64,000 nucleotides of DNA from an uncultured Paracoccaceae bacterium (GCA_947499715.1 CANMPL010000001.1:62001-126000); one strand, 5' to 3'. Positions 55,183 through 64,000 are shown, counted from the first letter of the stretch. Notes: generated from the letters alone by a model not told the origin. Numbers and translations are program-made.

Positions 55183-56328
55183 ATGAGACTTTTAACAACG
55201 ACAAGCCTCGTGGCAACAGCACTTTTGGCCAATGCGGCCTATGCTGACGGACACGCAACACTGCCGCTCAAGGAAATGGCCGGGATCGCCGACCGGGACT
55301 ATTGGGTGCCGGGTGAAGTCAACGCCGAAGGCAAACTGGAAGCCCTGCAAGAGGTGGTCGGCGCAGAGGCGGTGCCTTTTTCGGGCACCCTCGACAACCC
55401 GATTCAGATCGCGCTGATTTATCCATCGGCGGATACGTCGGATTTCTGGGCGCGCAATTATCTGGCCATGACCAAGCGTCTGGAACAGCTTGGCATCGCA
55501 TACGAGACCACGGAATTTGCCAGCCGGCAGATCGAACACTCCTTACAGGCCACCTACGCCAGCCAGGTCGAACAGGACGCCGACCTTTACGACTATGTCA
55601 TCTTTGGACCGTCTGAACTTGCGATCCAAGCCGACAACATCGACAAACTGTCCGGCAACGACGGCTTTGCCACTTACGTCTGGGCCTTTCACACACCGCT
55701 GAAAGACCTCGAAAATCAACCCGACGCTTGGTTCGATTTCTCGTCCGCTGCCGGAGCACTGACCATGTGTGACTACATGTTGGGTCGCCTTGGCAACGAC
55801 ATCACCATGGCGATGAACCGCGGCATTCCGGGGATCACTGACAACCAACGTTCTGGCGATTTCAAAGCCTGCGTCGAAGAAAAAGGCAACTGGACCACCG
55901 TCTACGAACACTATGGTGAGTATCAGCGTGAAGGCGGCTTTGACGGCACATCGCTGATCATGCAGGCCTATCCAGAGGCCACGATCATCCACAATGCCAA
56001 CACCGCCATGGCGATGGGCAGCGTTGAGGCGCAAGTCTCAATGGGCAAGGAAAAAGACATCTTCTCAACCGGTTGGGGCGGCACGGGTCTGGAACTTGAC
56101 GCGATCCGTCGCGGAGAGTTGGACGCAACCCCGATGCGCATGGGCGATGATGTCGGTGCCGCCACAGCAGAGGCGATCAAGGCTGATCTAGAGGACCGCG
56201 CGGACGAACTGCCTCTGGTCTTCTTGGGTCGGATTACCGTGGCCCACGACCAAATGGATGCCGCAGAGATTGACGCCCTCGAACAAGAAGCCTTCCGCTT
56301 TTCCGGCGTAGGCGCTTTGGACCGCTAG
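55183..56328 (+). CDS. LuxP-like periplasmic binding protein
   Basis: This is a 381-residue protein with a signal peptide ending near NAAYA (residue 21). It resembles Vibrio LuxP, the autoinducer-2 receptor, along its length, most strongly at the C-terminal half: TGWGGTGLELDAIRRGELDA, then TPMRMGDDVGAATAEAIKADL. Equivalents of LuxP ligand contacts, recalled from the published structure, are Ser86, Trp89, Arg223, Thr274, Trp298 and Arg319, all kept. The LuxP Gln77 position is Asp84 and Asp267 is Ala. No LuxQ gene is near; the neighbours are ABC importer genes. AI-2 or a related furanose or pentose is the candidate ligand. ATG 55183 has GGGAGG upstream. Confidence 0.75.
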   Translation: MRLLTTTSLVATALLANAAYADGHATLPLKEMAGIADRDYWVPGEVNAEGKLEALQEVVGAEAVPFSGTLDNPIQIALIYPSADTSDFWARNYLAMTKRLEQLGIAYETTEFASRQIEHSLQATYASQVEQDADLYDYVIFGPSELAIQADNIDKLSGNDGFATYVWAFHTPLKDLENQPDAWFDFSSAAGALTMCDYMLGRLGNDITMAMNRGIPGITDNQRSGDFKACVEEKGNWTTVYEHYGEYQREGGFDGTSLIMQAYPEATIIHNANTAMAMGSVEAQVSMGKEKDIFSTGWGGTGLELDAIRRGELDATPMRMGDDVGAATAEAIKADLEDRADELPLVFLGRITVAHDQMDAAEIDALEQEAFRFSGVGALDR

Positions 56329-56369
56329 TCTCAACACGCAACGTCGCCGCACCCCGGCGGCGTTGCACC

Positions 56370-57056
56370 TTATTGGCCCAAATAGGCGCGCAAGGCCGGT
56401 GTTGGATTCTCAAACAATTGTCCCGTCGCGATGGGCTCCGCTGCCACCCCGTCACTGACCACAATAACCTGATCTGCCACATGCCGGGCATCATTTGGTT
56501 CATGCGTTACCATCAGCACCGTGCGGCCTTGCAGTTGATCCTGCACAAGTTGCAACATTTCCGTCCGTAGCCCCGGCCCAAGCGCGGCAAAGGGTTCATC
56601 CAAAAGCACAACAGGCCGATCCGCCACCAACACCCGCGCAAGCGCCGCGCGACTTTGCTGGCCGCCTGACAACGCGCCGGGTTTGCGGCTTTCCATCCCC
56701 GTAAGTCCGACCGCGTCAAGTGCATCGCTGACGGCCTTTTGATCCGCTTTGGTCAGCTTGAGATTTGGCCGCAGCCCAAGACCCACGTTTTGCGCCACCG
56801 TCATATGCGGAAAAAGGTTGTTGTCCTGAAAGAGCGTCGACACGGGCCGTTTGCCCGGTGCGGTCTGGGTCAGATCCTGCCCTTGCCAGACCACGCGCCC
56901 CGCCGCGACGGACTGAAACCCCGCAATGGCTGCCAACAACGTCGACTTTCCGCCGCCAGAGGCCCCGATGATGGCCGTCGTTCCAACCGGCACAGTAAAA
57001 TTGGCCCGCAACTGAAACGCGCCCAGCGCAATATGCAGCCCTTCAAGCGTCAGCAT
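56370..57056 (-). CDS. thiQ: Thiamine ABC importer ATPase
   Basis: This is a 228-residue ATPase with Walker A GASGGGKST (31-39), Q-loop TLFQDNNLFPHMTV, signature LSGGQQSRAALAR (129-141) and Walker B VVLLDEPFAALGP (149-161). The DNNLFPH and EPFAALGPGLR elements are typical of ThiQ. ATG 57056 starts MLTLEGLHIALG; longer frames lie inside thiP. It is the last gene of thiBPQ, overlapping thiP by 14 bp, downstream of a TPP riboswitch. Confidence 0.92.
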   Translation of the reverse strand: MLTLEGLHIALGAFQLRANFTVPVGTTAIIGASGGGKSTLLAAIAGFQSVAAGRVVWQGQDLTQTAPGKRPVSTLFQDNNLFPHMTVAQNVGLGLRPNLKLTKADQKAVSDALDAVGLTGMESRKPGALSGGQQSRAALARVLVADRPVVLLDEPFAALGPGLRTEMLQLVQDQLQGRTVLMVTHEPNDARHVADQVIVVSDGVAAEPIATGQLFENPTPALRAYLGQ

Positions 57057-58572
57057 CGCGACGTGCCCCCTGATCACATATCCAAAAAAGCGCAAGCGAC
57101 AGCGCAAGCAACAACAACCCAGCCCCCGCCGCAGCATCCATGCGGTATGCCCCCATAAGCCGGTACATCGCCAGTGGCAGCGTCTCCTGTGCATCCCCCG
57201 CAAACAGGGTGATCACGCCCAAATCCCCCATCGACAACGCGGCCGCCAACCCAGCAGCAAATCCCAAAGGGCGGCGCAAGCGCGGCACAATCAACAATCG
57301 CAACCGGTCCCAACCGCCCATCCCAAGGCTGTCGGCAAGCCGTCCGTAGTTACTTTGTACGTCGGCCACTGCGGGCCCAATTGCGCGCATCGCAAAGGGC
57401 AGCGCCAGTGTTGCATTCACCAAAATCGTCACCGGCGATGCAACGCTGCTTGGCGAGACGAAAGGATAGACCAGAATGAATAACCCCGTCCCCATCACAA
57501 GCCCAGATGCCGCCAAAGGCAGCACCCCAATCACGGTTACAGCCATGCCCCCTTTCAGAGCCAAGGACAGCGCCATTCCGACGCACAAGATCGCTGAACA
57601 AACGGCCACGACAATTGACCGCACCGCAGCGTCCCACACGGCCTCTGGCAACTGGATCAGGCCCGGCACACCGCGAAGGATGACCATCAGCAGCGGCAGG
57701 GCCAGAAACACGGCAACCAATGCCAATGCCACCACATCAACGGCCACGCGTCCGTTGTCCCAACGCTGCACCACGCGGTCCATGCCCCGTCCCATGCTCA
57801 GGATGGGCGTGACCCGCCAAGCAACGAACGCCGCAGTCAGGCCCAGCGCAAATTGCAAACAAGCCAACAGGGCCGCGCGTCCCAGATCAAAGTCAAACCT
57901 GATCGCCTGATAAATCGCCAACTCCAATGTGGTGGCCCTTGGCCCGCCACCAAGCGTCAGCGCAACGGCAAAACTCGTCAGGCAGATCAAGAACACAACC
58001 AGTGCCGCACCCGGAACGGCGCGGGCCAGCATGGGCAACTCCAACAAACGGAACACAGATCCATTCAGCGATGCCACCAGCCGAAACCGTTCAGCCGGGA
58101 TCGCTTGCCAGCCCTGCAGGATCAGCCGGACCGCAAGTGGCAAATTGAAGAAGACATGCGCCAAGACCACGCCCCAAAATCCATAGATGCTGACCTGCGG
58201 CAGACCGATGGCGGCCAGCCCGCTGTTCAGAATGCCACTGCGCCCGAAAACAGCCAGCAGTCCCAAGATCGCCACGATGACTGGCAACAGAAATGGCGCG
58301 CCTAGCAATGTGATTAGCAGGCCGCGCCCCCGAAACTGGCGGCGCGCCAAGGCGCGTGCCGCCGGGATCGCCAAAACGACGCTAAGCACCGCAGACACCA
58401 GTGCCTGCGCCACCGTAAACCGCACTGCCGCCCAATCCGCCGGCGATAGGCCCCGGCCAATTTCTGCCCGCGTGGCAACCGCGATCAAGGTGCCAAGGGT
58501 AAGCCCCAGCACCAGGACCGCGGACAGCCATGCGGGCAATCGGTGAATCACCGTGCCAAGGCCGCGCGCCAT
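57043..58572 (-). CDS. thiP: Thiamine ABC importer permease
   Basis: This is a 509-residue permease of fused double-half type, with about twelve helices and two EAA-like loops (for example LPMLARAVPGAALVV and DSLGMGGWDRLRLLIVPRLRRPLG). Such ThiP proteins carry thiamine and its phosphates through the inner membrane. ATG 58572 overlaps thiB by 25 bp. An alternative GTG 58551 would give a 4-bp GTGA overlap and a 502-residue protein. The operon is controlled by the TPP riboswitch before thiB. Confidence 0.92.
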   Translation of the reverse strand: MARGLGTVIHRLPAWLSAVLVLGLTLGTLIAVATRAEIGRGLSPADWAAVRFTVAQALVSAVLSVVLAIPAARALARRQFRGRGLLITLLGAPFLLPVIVAILGLLAVFGRSGILNSGLAAIGLPQVSIYGFWGVVLAHVFFNLPLAVRLILQGWQAIPAERFRLVASLNGSVFRLLELPMLARAVPGAALVVFLICLTSFAVALTLGGGPRATTLELAIYQAIRFDFDLGRAALLACLQFALGLTAAFVAWRVTPILSMGRGMDRVVQRWDNGRVAVDVVALALVAVFLALPLLMVILRGVPGLIQLPEAVWDAAVRSIVVAVCSAILCVGMALSLALKGGMAVTVIGVLPLAASGLVMGTGLFILVYPFVSPSSVASPVTILVNATLALPFAMRAIGPAVADVQSNYGRLADSLGMGGWDRLRLLIVPRLRRPLGFAAGLAAALSMGDLGVITLFAGDAQETLPLAMYRLMGAYRMDAAAGAGLLLLALSLALFWICDQGARRDADA

Positions 58573-59531
58573 TCTTCCAGCGCCACATCACGCATTGCGG
58601 CTGCGTCATCTGACGACAGCAACAGCGCCTTTGCTGGTGTCAAAAGGGTATCAAACCCATCTGGCAAGCCATCTCCTGGCAACTTGGCAGGATACATCCA
58701 ATTGGTGGTTGGGATGATGCTTTGAAACGCATCAGAGACCATGAACGCCATGAATTGATCGGCCAATTCGGGTTGATCTGTGCCAGCCAATTTGCCAGCA
58801 ACTTCGACCTGCATGTAGTGACCCTCTTCAAAGGCCCATGCGATCTTGCTGTCATCCTCTTCTGCAATCAAATGATAAGCGGGCGAGGTGGTGTAAGACA
58901 GCACAGCATCTGCTTCGCCTTCCAGGAACAAGCCGTAAGCTTCGGACCAGCCGGGCGTCACGGTGACAATGTTGTCGGCCAATGCCGCCCAGACCTCTGC
59001 CGCGTCATCAGGATAGGCCGCTTTGACCCACATCAGCAGGCCCAGACCCGGCGTGGATGATCGCGGATCTTGGATGATGATCTTCGCGTCGCCGGTCGCG
59101 AGGTTCCTCAGTGACACCGCAGCCTCTTCACCTGCGTTGCCGACAAAGGCAAAATAGCCCCAATCGAATGGCAAAAAGTCCGCGTCATCCCACGATACTG
59201 GCAGATCAAGATCGGTGGTCACACCATGCGGCGCGAACAACCCCGTTTCGCGGGCGGCCGCCGTCAGGTTGGTATCAAGCCCCAACACGATATCAGCCTC
59301 AGTCCCTTTGCCCTCAAGTTGCAGGCGCGCCAGCAAGGCGGCACCGTCGCCTGCGCCGGTGAATACCAGATCACAGGCGCAGACCTCTTCAAACGCGGCC
59401 TCCACTGCGGGGCCGGGGCCCCAATCGCTGACAAAACTGTCGTAGGTCATGACGTTCAAAACGGGCGTTTCAGCCAAAGCGCCTGTGGCACAAATGGCTG
59501 CTGCAACGCCGATGGATAGGGTGGTTCTCAT
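58548..59531 (-). CDS. thiB: Thiamine-binding periplasmic protein
   Basis: This is a 327-residue exported protein. The signal peptide is MRTTLSIGVAAAICATGALA. The mature part has the TbpA pattern LNVMTYDSFVSDWGPGPAVEAAFEEVC, then ADIVLGLDTNL, FLPFDWGYFAFV and the thiamine pocket region QDPRSSTPGLGLLMWV, with SYTTSPAYH. It binds thiamine, TMP and TPP. ATG 59531 has GGAGG 6 nt upstream. It is the first gene of thiBPQ, 49 bp after the riboswitch. Confidence 0.94.
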   Translation of the reverse strand: MRTTLSIGVAAAICATGALAETPVLNVMTYDSFVSDWGPGPAVEAAFEEVCACDLVFTGAGDGAALLARLQLEGKGTEADIVLGLDTNLTAAARETGLFAPHGVTTDLDLPVSWDDADFLPFDWGYFAFVGNAGEEAAVSLRNLATGDAKIIIQDPRSSTPGLGLLMWVKAAYPDDAAEVWAALADNIVTVTPGWSEAYGLFLEGEADAVLSYTTSPAYHLIAEEDDSKIAWAFEEGHYMQVEVAGKLAGTDQPELADQFMAFMVSDAFQSIIPTTNWMYPAKLPGDGLPDGFDTLLTPAKALLLSSDDAAAMRDVALEEWRAALAR

Positions 59532-59580
59532 GTCGTCCTCCATTAGCGGGCAGGCGAATGGGGGACTGCGTGATTGCAAG

Positions 59581-59662
59581 ACCTTCCCTCCGCCGGTCCT
59601 AACCGGTTCAGGTTCAACGGGTCAGCTTTCGCAATCTCAGGCCAATATGGCCCCCCCGAGGT
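59581..59662 (-). promoter_or_regulatory. TPP riboswitch (THI element) of thiBPQ
   Basis: On the minus strand all conserved parts occur in order: ACCTCGGGGGGGCC, CTGAGATTGCGAAAGCTG, ACCCGTTGAACCTGA, CCGGTTAGGACCGG and CGGAGGGAAGGT, the last closing P1 with ACCT. The CTGAGA and ACCTGA elements form the pyrimidine pocket. Binding of thiamine diphosphate lowers expression of the operon, probably by hiding the ribosome-binding site. Confidence 0.95.
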
Positions 59663-59703
59663 AGGACGGAACCTAGGGCCAGTTTAATGAAAGGGCAAGT
59701 GCG

Positions 59704-62700
59704 TCATTCTGCCGGGACAAGGCGTCTTTCGCGACGTTCAGCCCACCAAGCTGACAGATTTGCACCCATCATCAGCATTGCAGGCGTAACAACCAACGTC
59801 AGGATTGTGGCAACCACCAGACCGCCCGCAATCGCACTGGACAATTCAGTCCACCATTGGGTCGACGGCGCGCCAAAAATGACAGTGCGTTCCACAAAAT
59901 TCAGGTTCACCCCAATCACCATCGGCATCAGACCCAACGCCGTGGTCACAGACGTCAGTACAACGGGCCGCAAACGCTGTGCACCTGTGCGCAACGCGGC
60001 CTCCTTGGCGGAACGTCCCGCTTTGCGCATATCGTTGTAGGTATCGATTAGAATGATGTTGTTGTTCACCACGATCCCCGCCAATGCGATGATCCCGATA
60101 CCCACCATCACGATACCAAAGGGCCGCCCGGTCACGACCAGCCCCAACAGCACGCCCGCAATCGAAAAGACAATCGCGCTCATCACTACGAAGGCCTGAT
60201 AAAAGCTGTTGAATTGCAGCACGAGGATCACAAACATCAGAAAAATGGCCGACCCAAAGGCGCTAAACAAGAAGGTCATCGTTTCGGCCTGATCCTCTGC
60301 CTCACCGGCAAAGCTGTAGGCCGCGCCTTCTGGCAATCCCGTTTCCTCGATCGCGCTGGTCAGCGCCAAAACCTGATCATTGACCAACACATCCGGCCCC
60401 ACATTAGATTCAATCGTCACCACGCGCTTTTGATCCAGCCGCATGATTGTGCCGACCCGTTCAGAGGGTTCGAACGTCACAAAGTTTGCAATCGGCACCA
60501 ACCCCGACGACGTCGGCACCCGCAGGCTGCCCAGCTCTGCCAAGGACCGTTCTTCACGAGGGAAACGCACACGGATGTCCAACGACCCGTCCGTATCATC
60601 TGGCCGGTAGTCGGCGACGGTGATCCCTTGCGTCAGCAATTGCACCGCTTGCCCCAATAGGCTGACATCTGCGCCAAAACGCGCCGCTTCGGCGCGATTG
60701 ACGTTGATAGACACTTCAACACCGGGCAGTGGGCGCGTGTCCGTGACATCCGTGAAACCACCGATTTCATCCATCAGACGTCGCACAGTTTCCACAGCTT
60801 CTGCCTGAGTCTCTGCAGACTTTGCCGTGACTTCCAAACTGATCGGCTTTCCATCGGTCGGACCACCGCTTTCAGTCTGCACCTGCACATCAATGCCTGC
60901 AATGTCCGACACGCTTTCGCGGATCTCGACGCCAAGCTCTGCCGCTGTGCGGCGCTTGTCCCAGTCAATCAGCTCAAGTTGCAGGGTCCCAATGGTTTCT
61001 TCATCGCCCTGCCCCGCACTCATCATCGACCGTGCATAGACGCTGGCAATTTCATCATAACCCAAGACGCGGTCCTCGACTGCGCGCACTAAAGCGTCAC
61101 GCTCAAAGATCGAAAAGTTGTCGCGTGCCCGCACCTGCACCTGCATGAACTCAGGCTCAACATTGGGGAAAAACGTGACCCCACTGCCGTAGTCGGCATA
61201 GACCTTGAAGCCACCCAACAACAAAGACAACGCCAGCAGGAATGTCGCCGTTGGCCGCTGGATCGCCCAGGCCAACATCCGCACGTAGGCCCCCGTCACA
61301 CCCCCAATCTTGCGCGGATCGCCAGCCTCTGCCGCATGCAATGCCGCCTTAGCCTTGGCCGATTGTGGTTGCCGCTTTCCAATCAGACCGCCCACCACGG
61401 GGATGAAAATCAGCGCCATGAAGAGCGATGCAAACAACGTCATGATAACGGTGATTGGCAGGAATTTCATGAATTCTCCAACCATGCCGGTCCAGAAAAG
61501 AAGCGGGAAGAAAACGCTAAGCGTCGTCATCGTCGACGCAATAATCGGCCATGCCATGCGCTTTGCGGCAAAGGCATAAGCCTCTTTCGCGGATGCGCCC
61601 TCTTGTAGCCGTCGGTCGGCCAATTCCGTTGTGACAATCGCACCATCCACCAGCATCCCCACAACAAGGATCAAGGAAAACAGCACGACGATATTCATCG
61701 TAAAGCCCATCATCCACAGCGCGGTGACACCCGCCAGAAATGCTCCTGGAATGGCCAGCCCCACCAAAACCGCAGAGCGCGGCCCAAGCGCAAAGACCAC
61801 GACGATCATCACCAGAATGACCGCTGCAATGACATTGGCCTCAAGATCGTTAAGCATGGTTTCCACCTGCTCGGATTGATCCTGCAAATAGGTCACTTCA
61901 ACCGTCTCGGGCCAATCGACGCTGATCTCGTCAACGAGGGCCTGGACCTGTGCGACCGTCTCGATGATATTGGCGCCGGACCGCTTTTTGACCTCTAGCG
62001 CCAGCGCAGGCTGGCCATTGATCCGCGCAAATCCACTGGGGTCCTCAAACGTCCGCCTGATAGTGGCGACATCCTCAAATGTGACAACAGCGTTGCCGCG
62101 CACCTTGATGGGCATCGCCATCACATCGTCCAGATCCTCAATCAGACCCGGAACCTTCAACACAATCCGCCCGGCCCCGGTTTCAATCGCGCCAGCGGCG
62201 ATCAGTCGGTTGTTGCGCTGGATCTGGCTGATCAGTTCATCAAAAGACAGGTTGTATGTCTGGAACACCGTCGGGTCGATCAGGACTTCCATGAATTCAG
62301 TCCTCTGGCCGCCGATATCGACTTCCAGCACACCGCTAAGACCCTCTAACTGGTCCTTCACGTCGTCCGCGAGATTGTTCAGCGTCCGTTCAGGCACGGG
62401 CCCTGACAAAATAGCGGTGATAATTGGGAAAAGCGCGGTATTCACCTCTGTAATGGTGATGTCCTGCGCCCCATCGGGAAGCTCGCCATTGGCCCGGTCG
62501 GCCGCTTCGCGCACTTTATCAAGCGCCTCTTGCGCATCAAATCCAGCGTTAAATTCCAGCTGAATGCTGGCAAACCCCTCAGAGGCATGCGCCTCCATTG
62601 ATTCCAATCCGGTGATCGACCCGAACTCTGTCTCCATCGGCTCAATCAGCAACCGTTCCGCATCGCCCGGACTGATCCCATCAAGGCTTGTTGAGGCATA

Positions 62701-62838
62701 AAACAGCGGGATCGGGATTTCAGGATTGGCCTCTTTCGGGATCGCCCCGTAGGCCAGCGCGCCAATGCCCAGAACCATCATCAGCGCCATCACAACAACA
62801 CGGGTGCGCGAGAATGCCGCGTCGATCAGCGCATTCAT
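59704..62838 (-). CDS. RND-family efflux transporter, inner-membrane subunit
   Basis: This is a 1044-residue, 12-helix pump of the HAE/MMPL superfamily (AcrB-like). The N-terminus reads FSRTRVVVMALMMVLGIGALAYGAIPKEANPEI, and two large periplasmic domains follow helices 1 and 7. The helix-4 proton site reads GMLVDGAIVTTE: AcrB has two Asp there, this protein has Asp-Gly. The helix-10 region is GIVVNNNIILID, without the AcrB Lys. Both changes are common in this alphaproteobacterial subgroup. ATG 62838 overlaps the adaptor stop (ATGA). The substrate is unknown. Confidence 0.92.
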   Translation of the reverse strand: MNALIDAAFSRTRVVVMALMMVLGIGALAYGAIPKEANPEIPIPLFYASTSLDGISPGDAERLLIEPMETEFGSITGLESMEAHASEGFASIQLEFNAGFDAQEALDKVREAADRANGELPDGAQDITITEVNTALFPIITAILSGPVPERTLNNLADDVKDQLEGLSGVLEVDIGGQRTEFMEVLIDPTVFQTYNLSFDELISQIQRNNRLIAAGAIETGAGRIVLKVPGLIEDLDDVMAMPIKVRGNAVVTFEDVATIRRTFEDPSGFARINGQPALALEVKKRSGANIIETVAQVQALVDEISVDWPETVEVTYLQDQSEQVETMLNDLEANVIAAVILVMIVVVFALGPRSAVLVGLAIPGAFLAGVTALWMMGFTMNIVVLFSLILVVGMLVDGAIVTTELADRRLQEGASAKEAYAFAAKRMAWPIIASTMTTLSVFFPLLFWTGMVGEFMKFLPITVIMTLFASLFMALIFIPVVGGLIGKRQPQSAKAKAALHAAEAGDPRKIGGVTGAYVRMLAWAIQRPTATFLLALSLLLGGFKVYADYGSGVTFFPNVEPEFMQVQVRARDNFSIFERDALVRAVEDRVLGYDEIASVYARSMMSAGQGDEETIGTLQLELIDWDKRRTAAELGVEIRESVSDIAGIDVQVQTESGGPTDGKPISLEVTAKSAETQAEAVETVRRLMDEIGGFTDVTDTRPLPGVEVSINVNRAEAARFGADVSLLGQAVQLLTQGITVADYRPDDTDGSLDIRVRFPREERSLAELGSLRVPTSSGLVPIANFVTFEPSERVGTIMRLDQKRVVTIESNVGPDVLVNDQVLALTSAIEETGLPEGAAYSFAGEAEDQAETMTFLFSAFGSAIFLMFVILVLQFNSFYQAFVVMSAIVFSIAGVLLGLVVTGRPFGIVMVGIGIIALAGIVVNNNIILIDTYNDMRKAGRSAKEAALRTGAQRLRPVVLTSVTTALGLMPMVIGVNLNFVERTVIFGAPSTQWWTELSSAIAGGLVVATILTLVVTPAMLMMGANLSAWWAERRERRLVPAE

Positions 62839-63947
62839 GACTGCGGCTCCTCTGCTTGTGGCGACACGACCTCGCCCTCGCTGACAAAGCCCTGTCCGAC
62901 GGTCACGATGTTCACGGTTTCCGGCAGCCCAGTGACCCAAACCCCGTCAATTTGGGCACTCACCACGTCAATCGGGTAAAATACTACGATGTTGTCGGCA
63001 TCCACCGTCTTGACCCCAAGACGACCATCCGTATCCAGCGAAACGATGCTGGGCGACAAGAAATGCGCGACAACTTCGCCCGTGGGAATACTGATCTCGG
63101 CTGATATTCCTGCCGGGATATCGCCCTCGTCATTGGGCACTTCAATCTCGGTCAGGAAGGTCCGTGTTTCTGCCGCCGCCGAGGTGCCAACAAAACTGAC
63201 GACACCTTCGCGCACCTCTCCGGTGATAAACGCCACGTTGGCAGGCTGGCCATCCTTGATCGTGTTCAAGGACTGCTGAGGCACCTGAATAGAGACTGTT
63301 AGCGGCGTATTATCGACAATCCGCCCAATTTCCGCGCCAGCCGAGACAAATTCCCCCGGATCCAGATCCAGCATTTCAATCCGACCATCAAAGGGCGCAA
63401 GGATCATCGCGTTGTCCACCGCGTCCTGCTCTGCAATGACCTGGCTTTCTGCGGCATCAAGTGCGGCTTGCAATTGCGACACCCGATCCGCTGTCGCCAC
63501 CCCACGTTCGAACAACGCCTGCACATCTGCCAGATCTTCGCGGGCACGGGCGAGATCCTCTGTCGCGCGTGCCAGATCCGCCTCTGCCCTGTTCACCGCA
63601 ATCCGCGCAATCGGCGCACCGCGTTTGACGTTTTCACCCTTTTCCACAAAAACCTCTGCGACATCGCCTGTCGTCTCGGCGCGCAACGCGCTGTCACGAT
63701 CCGGCAATGCCTGTCCTTCGGCCTGAAAATACTGCGTCACCGCTTCTGCTTGTGATCGCCGCACTGCGACGGACACGGGTGCGATCTCTTGCCGGGCCGC
63801 GGTTTCGCCTTCCGCGCCCGACGGGGCAATAAACCCGCTCATCATCCAGCCGAAGACCGCGACCGCCAGCAAAACCGCAAACGCAGTCGACCGCCACGCC
63901 CCTTTGTCATCATCGAATGTCAGTGCATCACGTGTGGTATCAGGCAT
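62835..63947 (-). CDS. RND efflux periplasmic adaptor (membrane fusion protein)
   Basis: This is a 370-residue protein. One N-terminal membrane anchor (STAFAVLLAVAVFGWMMSGFIA) precedes a split biotinyl-lipoyl domain (GDVAEVFVEKGENVKRGAPIARI and the later PFDGRIEMLDLDPGEFV). Between these is a long alpha-hairpin coiled coil (AEADLARATEDLARAREDLA). A beta-barrel with GQPANVAFITGEV follows. It links the pump to an outer-membrane channel. ATG 63947 has GGAGG 5 nt upstream. It is the first gene of a two-gene transcript; no TolC-like gene is in view. Confidence 0.92.
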   Translation of the reverse strand: MPDTTRDALTFDDDKGAWRSTAFAVLLAVAVFGWMMSGFIAPSGAEGETAARQEIAPVSVAVRRSQAEAVTQYFQAEGQALPDRDSALRAETTGDVAEVFVEKGENVKRGAPIARIAVNRAEADLARATEDLARAREDLADVQALFERGVATADRVSQLQAALDAAESQVIAEQDAVDNAMILAPFDGRIEMLDLDPGEFVSAGAEIGRIVDNTPLTVSIQVPQQSLNTIKDGQPANVAFITGEVREGVVSFVGTSAAAETRTFLTEIEVPNDEGDIPAGISAEISIPTGEVVAHFLSPSIVSLDTDGRLGVKTVDADNIVVFYPIDVVSAQIDGVWVTGLPETVNIVTVGQGFVSEGEVVSPQAEEPQS

Positions 63948-64000
63948 TCTTGCCTCCAATGGGCGGTCTTTGAATAATTCAGCTATTCGTGCCGATATAA

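Noticed and set aside
59704-62838. Missing second Asp in the RND proton site as a sign of inactivity
   Set aside because: Asp-Gly in helix 4 with Asn in helix 10 is, as far as I recall, common in a whole subgroup of intact RND pumps, so it is not a lesion.

Overview
The window looks like chromosomal DNA of a marine alphaproteobacterium of the Rhodobacteraceae (Roseobacter group). The evidence is a CcrM (GANTC) methyltransferase, a petABC cytochrome bc1 operon, DUF4170 next to lpxK, a VPLPA-CTERM protein, a DmdA-family protein beside methionine gamma-lyase, and high-GC genes packed with 1-25 bp overlaps. All assignments come from reading the sequence and from remembered family features; no database was searched.

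Layout. 1-5.7 kb is a methionine/organosulfur cluster: an AceE-like E1 enzyme, an Lrp regulator, a DmdA-family demethylase, megL and a second Lrp regulator. 5.8-24 kb is mostly core: pmbA, a phosphatase, an AraC regulator, a VPLPA-CTERM protein, the DUF4170/KdtA-like/lpxK lipid A operon, a CoA transferase, a DsbA-like protein, a DciA-like protein, mutY, alkB, a methyltransferase/reductase pair, a beta-propeller protein, ccrM, rnhB and a membrane-anchored winged-helix regulator with a small exported partner. 23.8-25.8 kb is a twice-broken acyltransferase pseudogene, followed by tRNA-Arg(CCT). 26-38.8 kb holds a gluconate-type LacI regulator, a GGDEF/EAL protein, gnd, petABC, an outer-membrane barrel protein, two glutathione transferases, mtaB, dapF and tRNA-Lys(TTT).

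A gene-free, AT-richer stretch follows the tRNA-Lys (38.9-39.8 kb) and opens an accessory block (39.8-56.3 kb). The block has a CUT1 sugar importer with its own SDR and enolase-superfamily dehydratase but no ATPase gene, under a divergent GntR regulator. It also has a decayed peptide-ABC ATPase remnant, a candidate small RNA, a VOC dioxygenase with a divergent LysR, and a LacI regulator facing a six-gene operon of two complete CUT2-type importers. The last binding protein of that operon resembles LuxP, the periplasmic autoinducer-2 receptor of vibrios. 56.4-59.7 kb is thiBPQ under a TPP riboswitch, and 59.7-64 kb is an RND efflux pair.

How the genes may work together. The first cluster can be read as a route from methionine, and possibly from S-methylated sulfonium precursors, to methanethiol, ammonia and an acyl-CoA. 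Gnd and the divergent sugar importer both carry GTTACCGGTA-type LacI-family operators on their promoters. The strongest candidates for something new are the LuxP-like receptor inside a two-importer operon, the DmdA-megL-E1 cluster, the ToxR/S-like pair of inverted topology, and the unexplained 11-bp repeat array in front of the lipid A operon.
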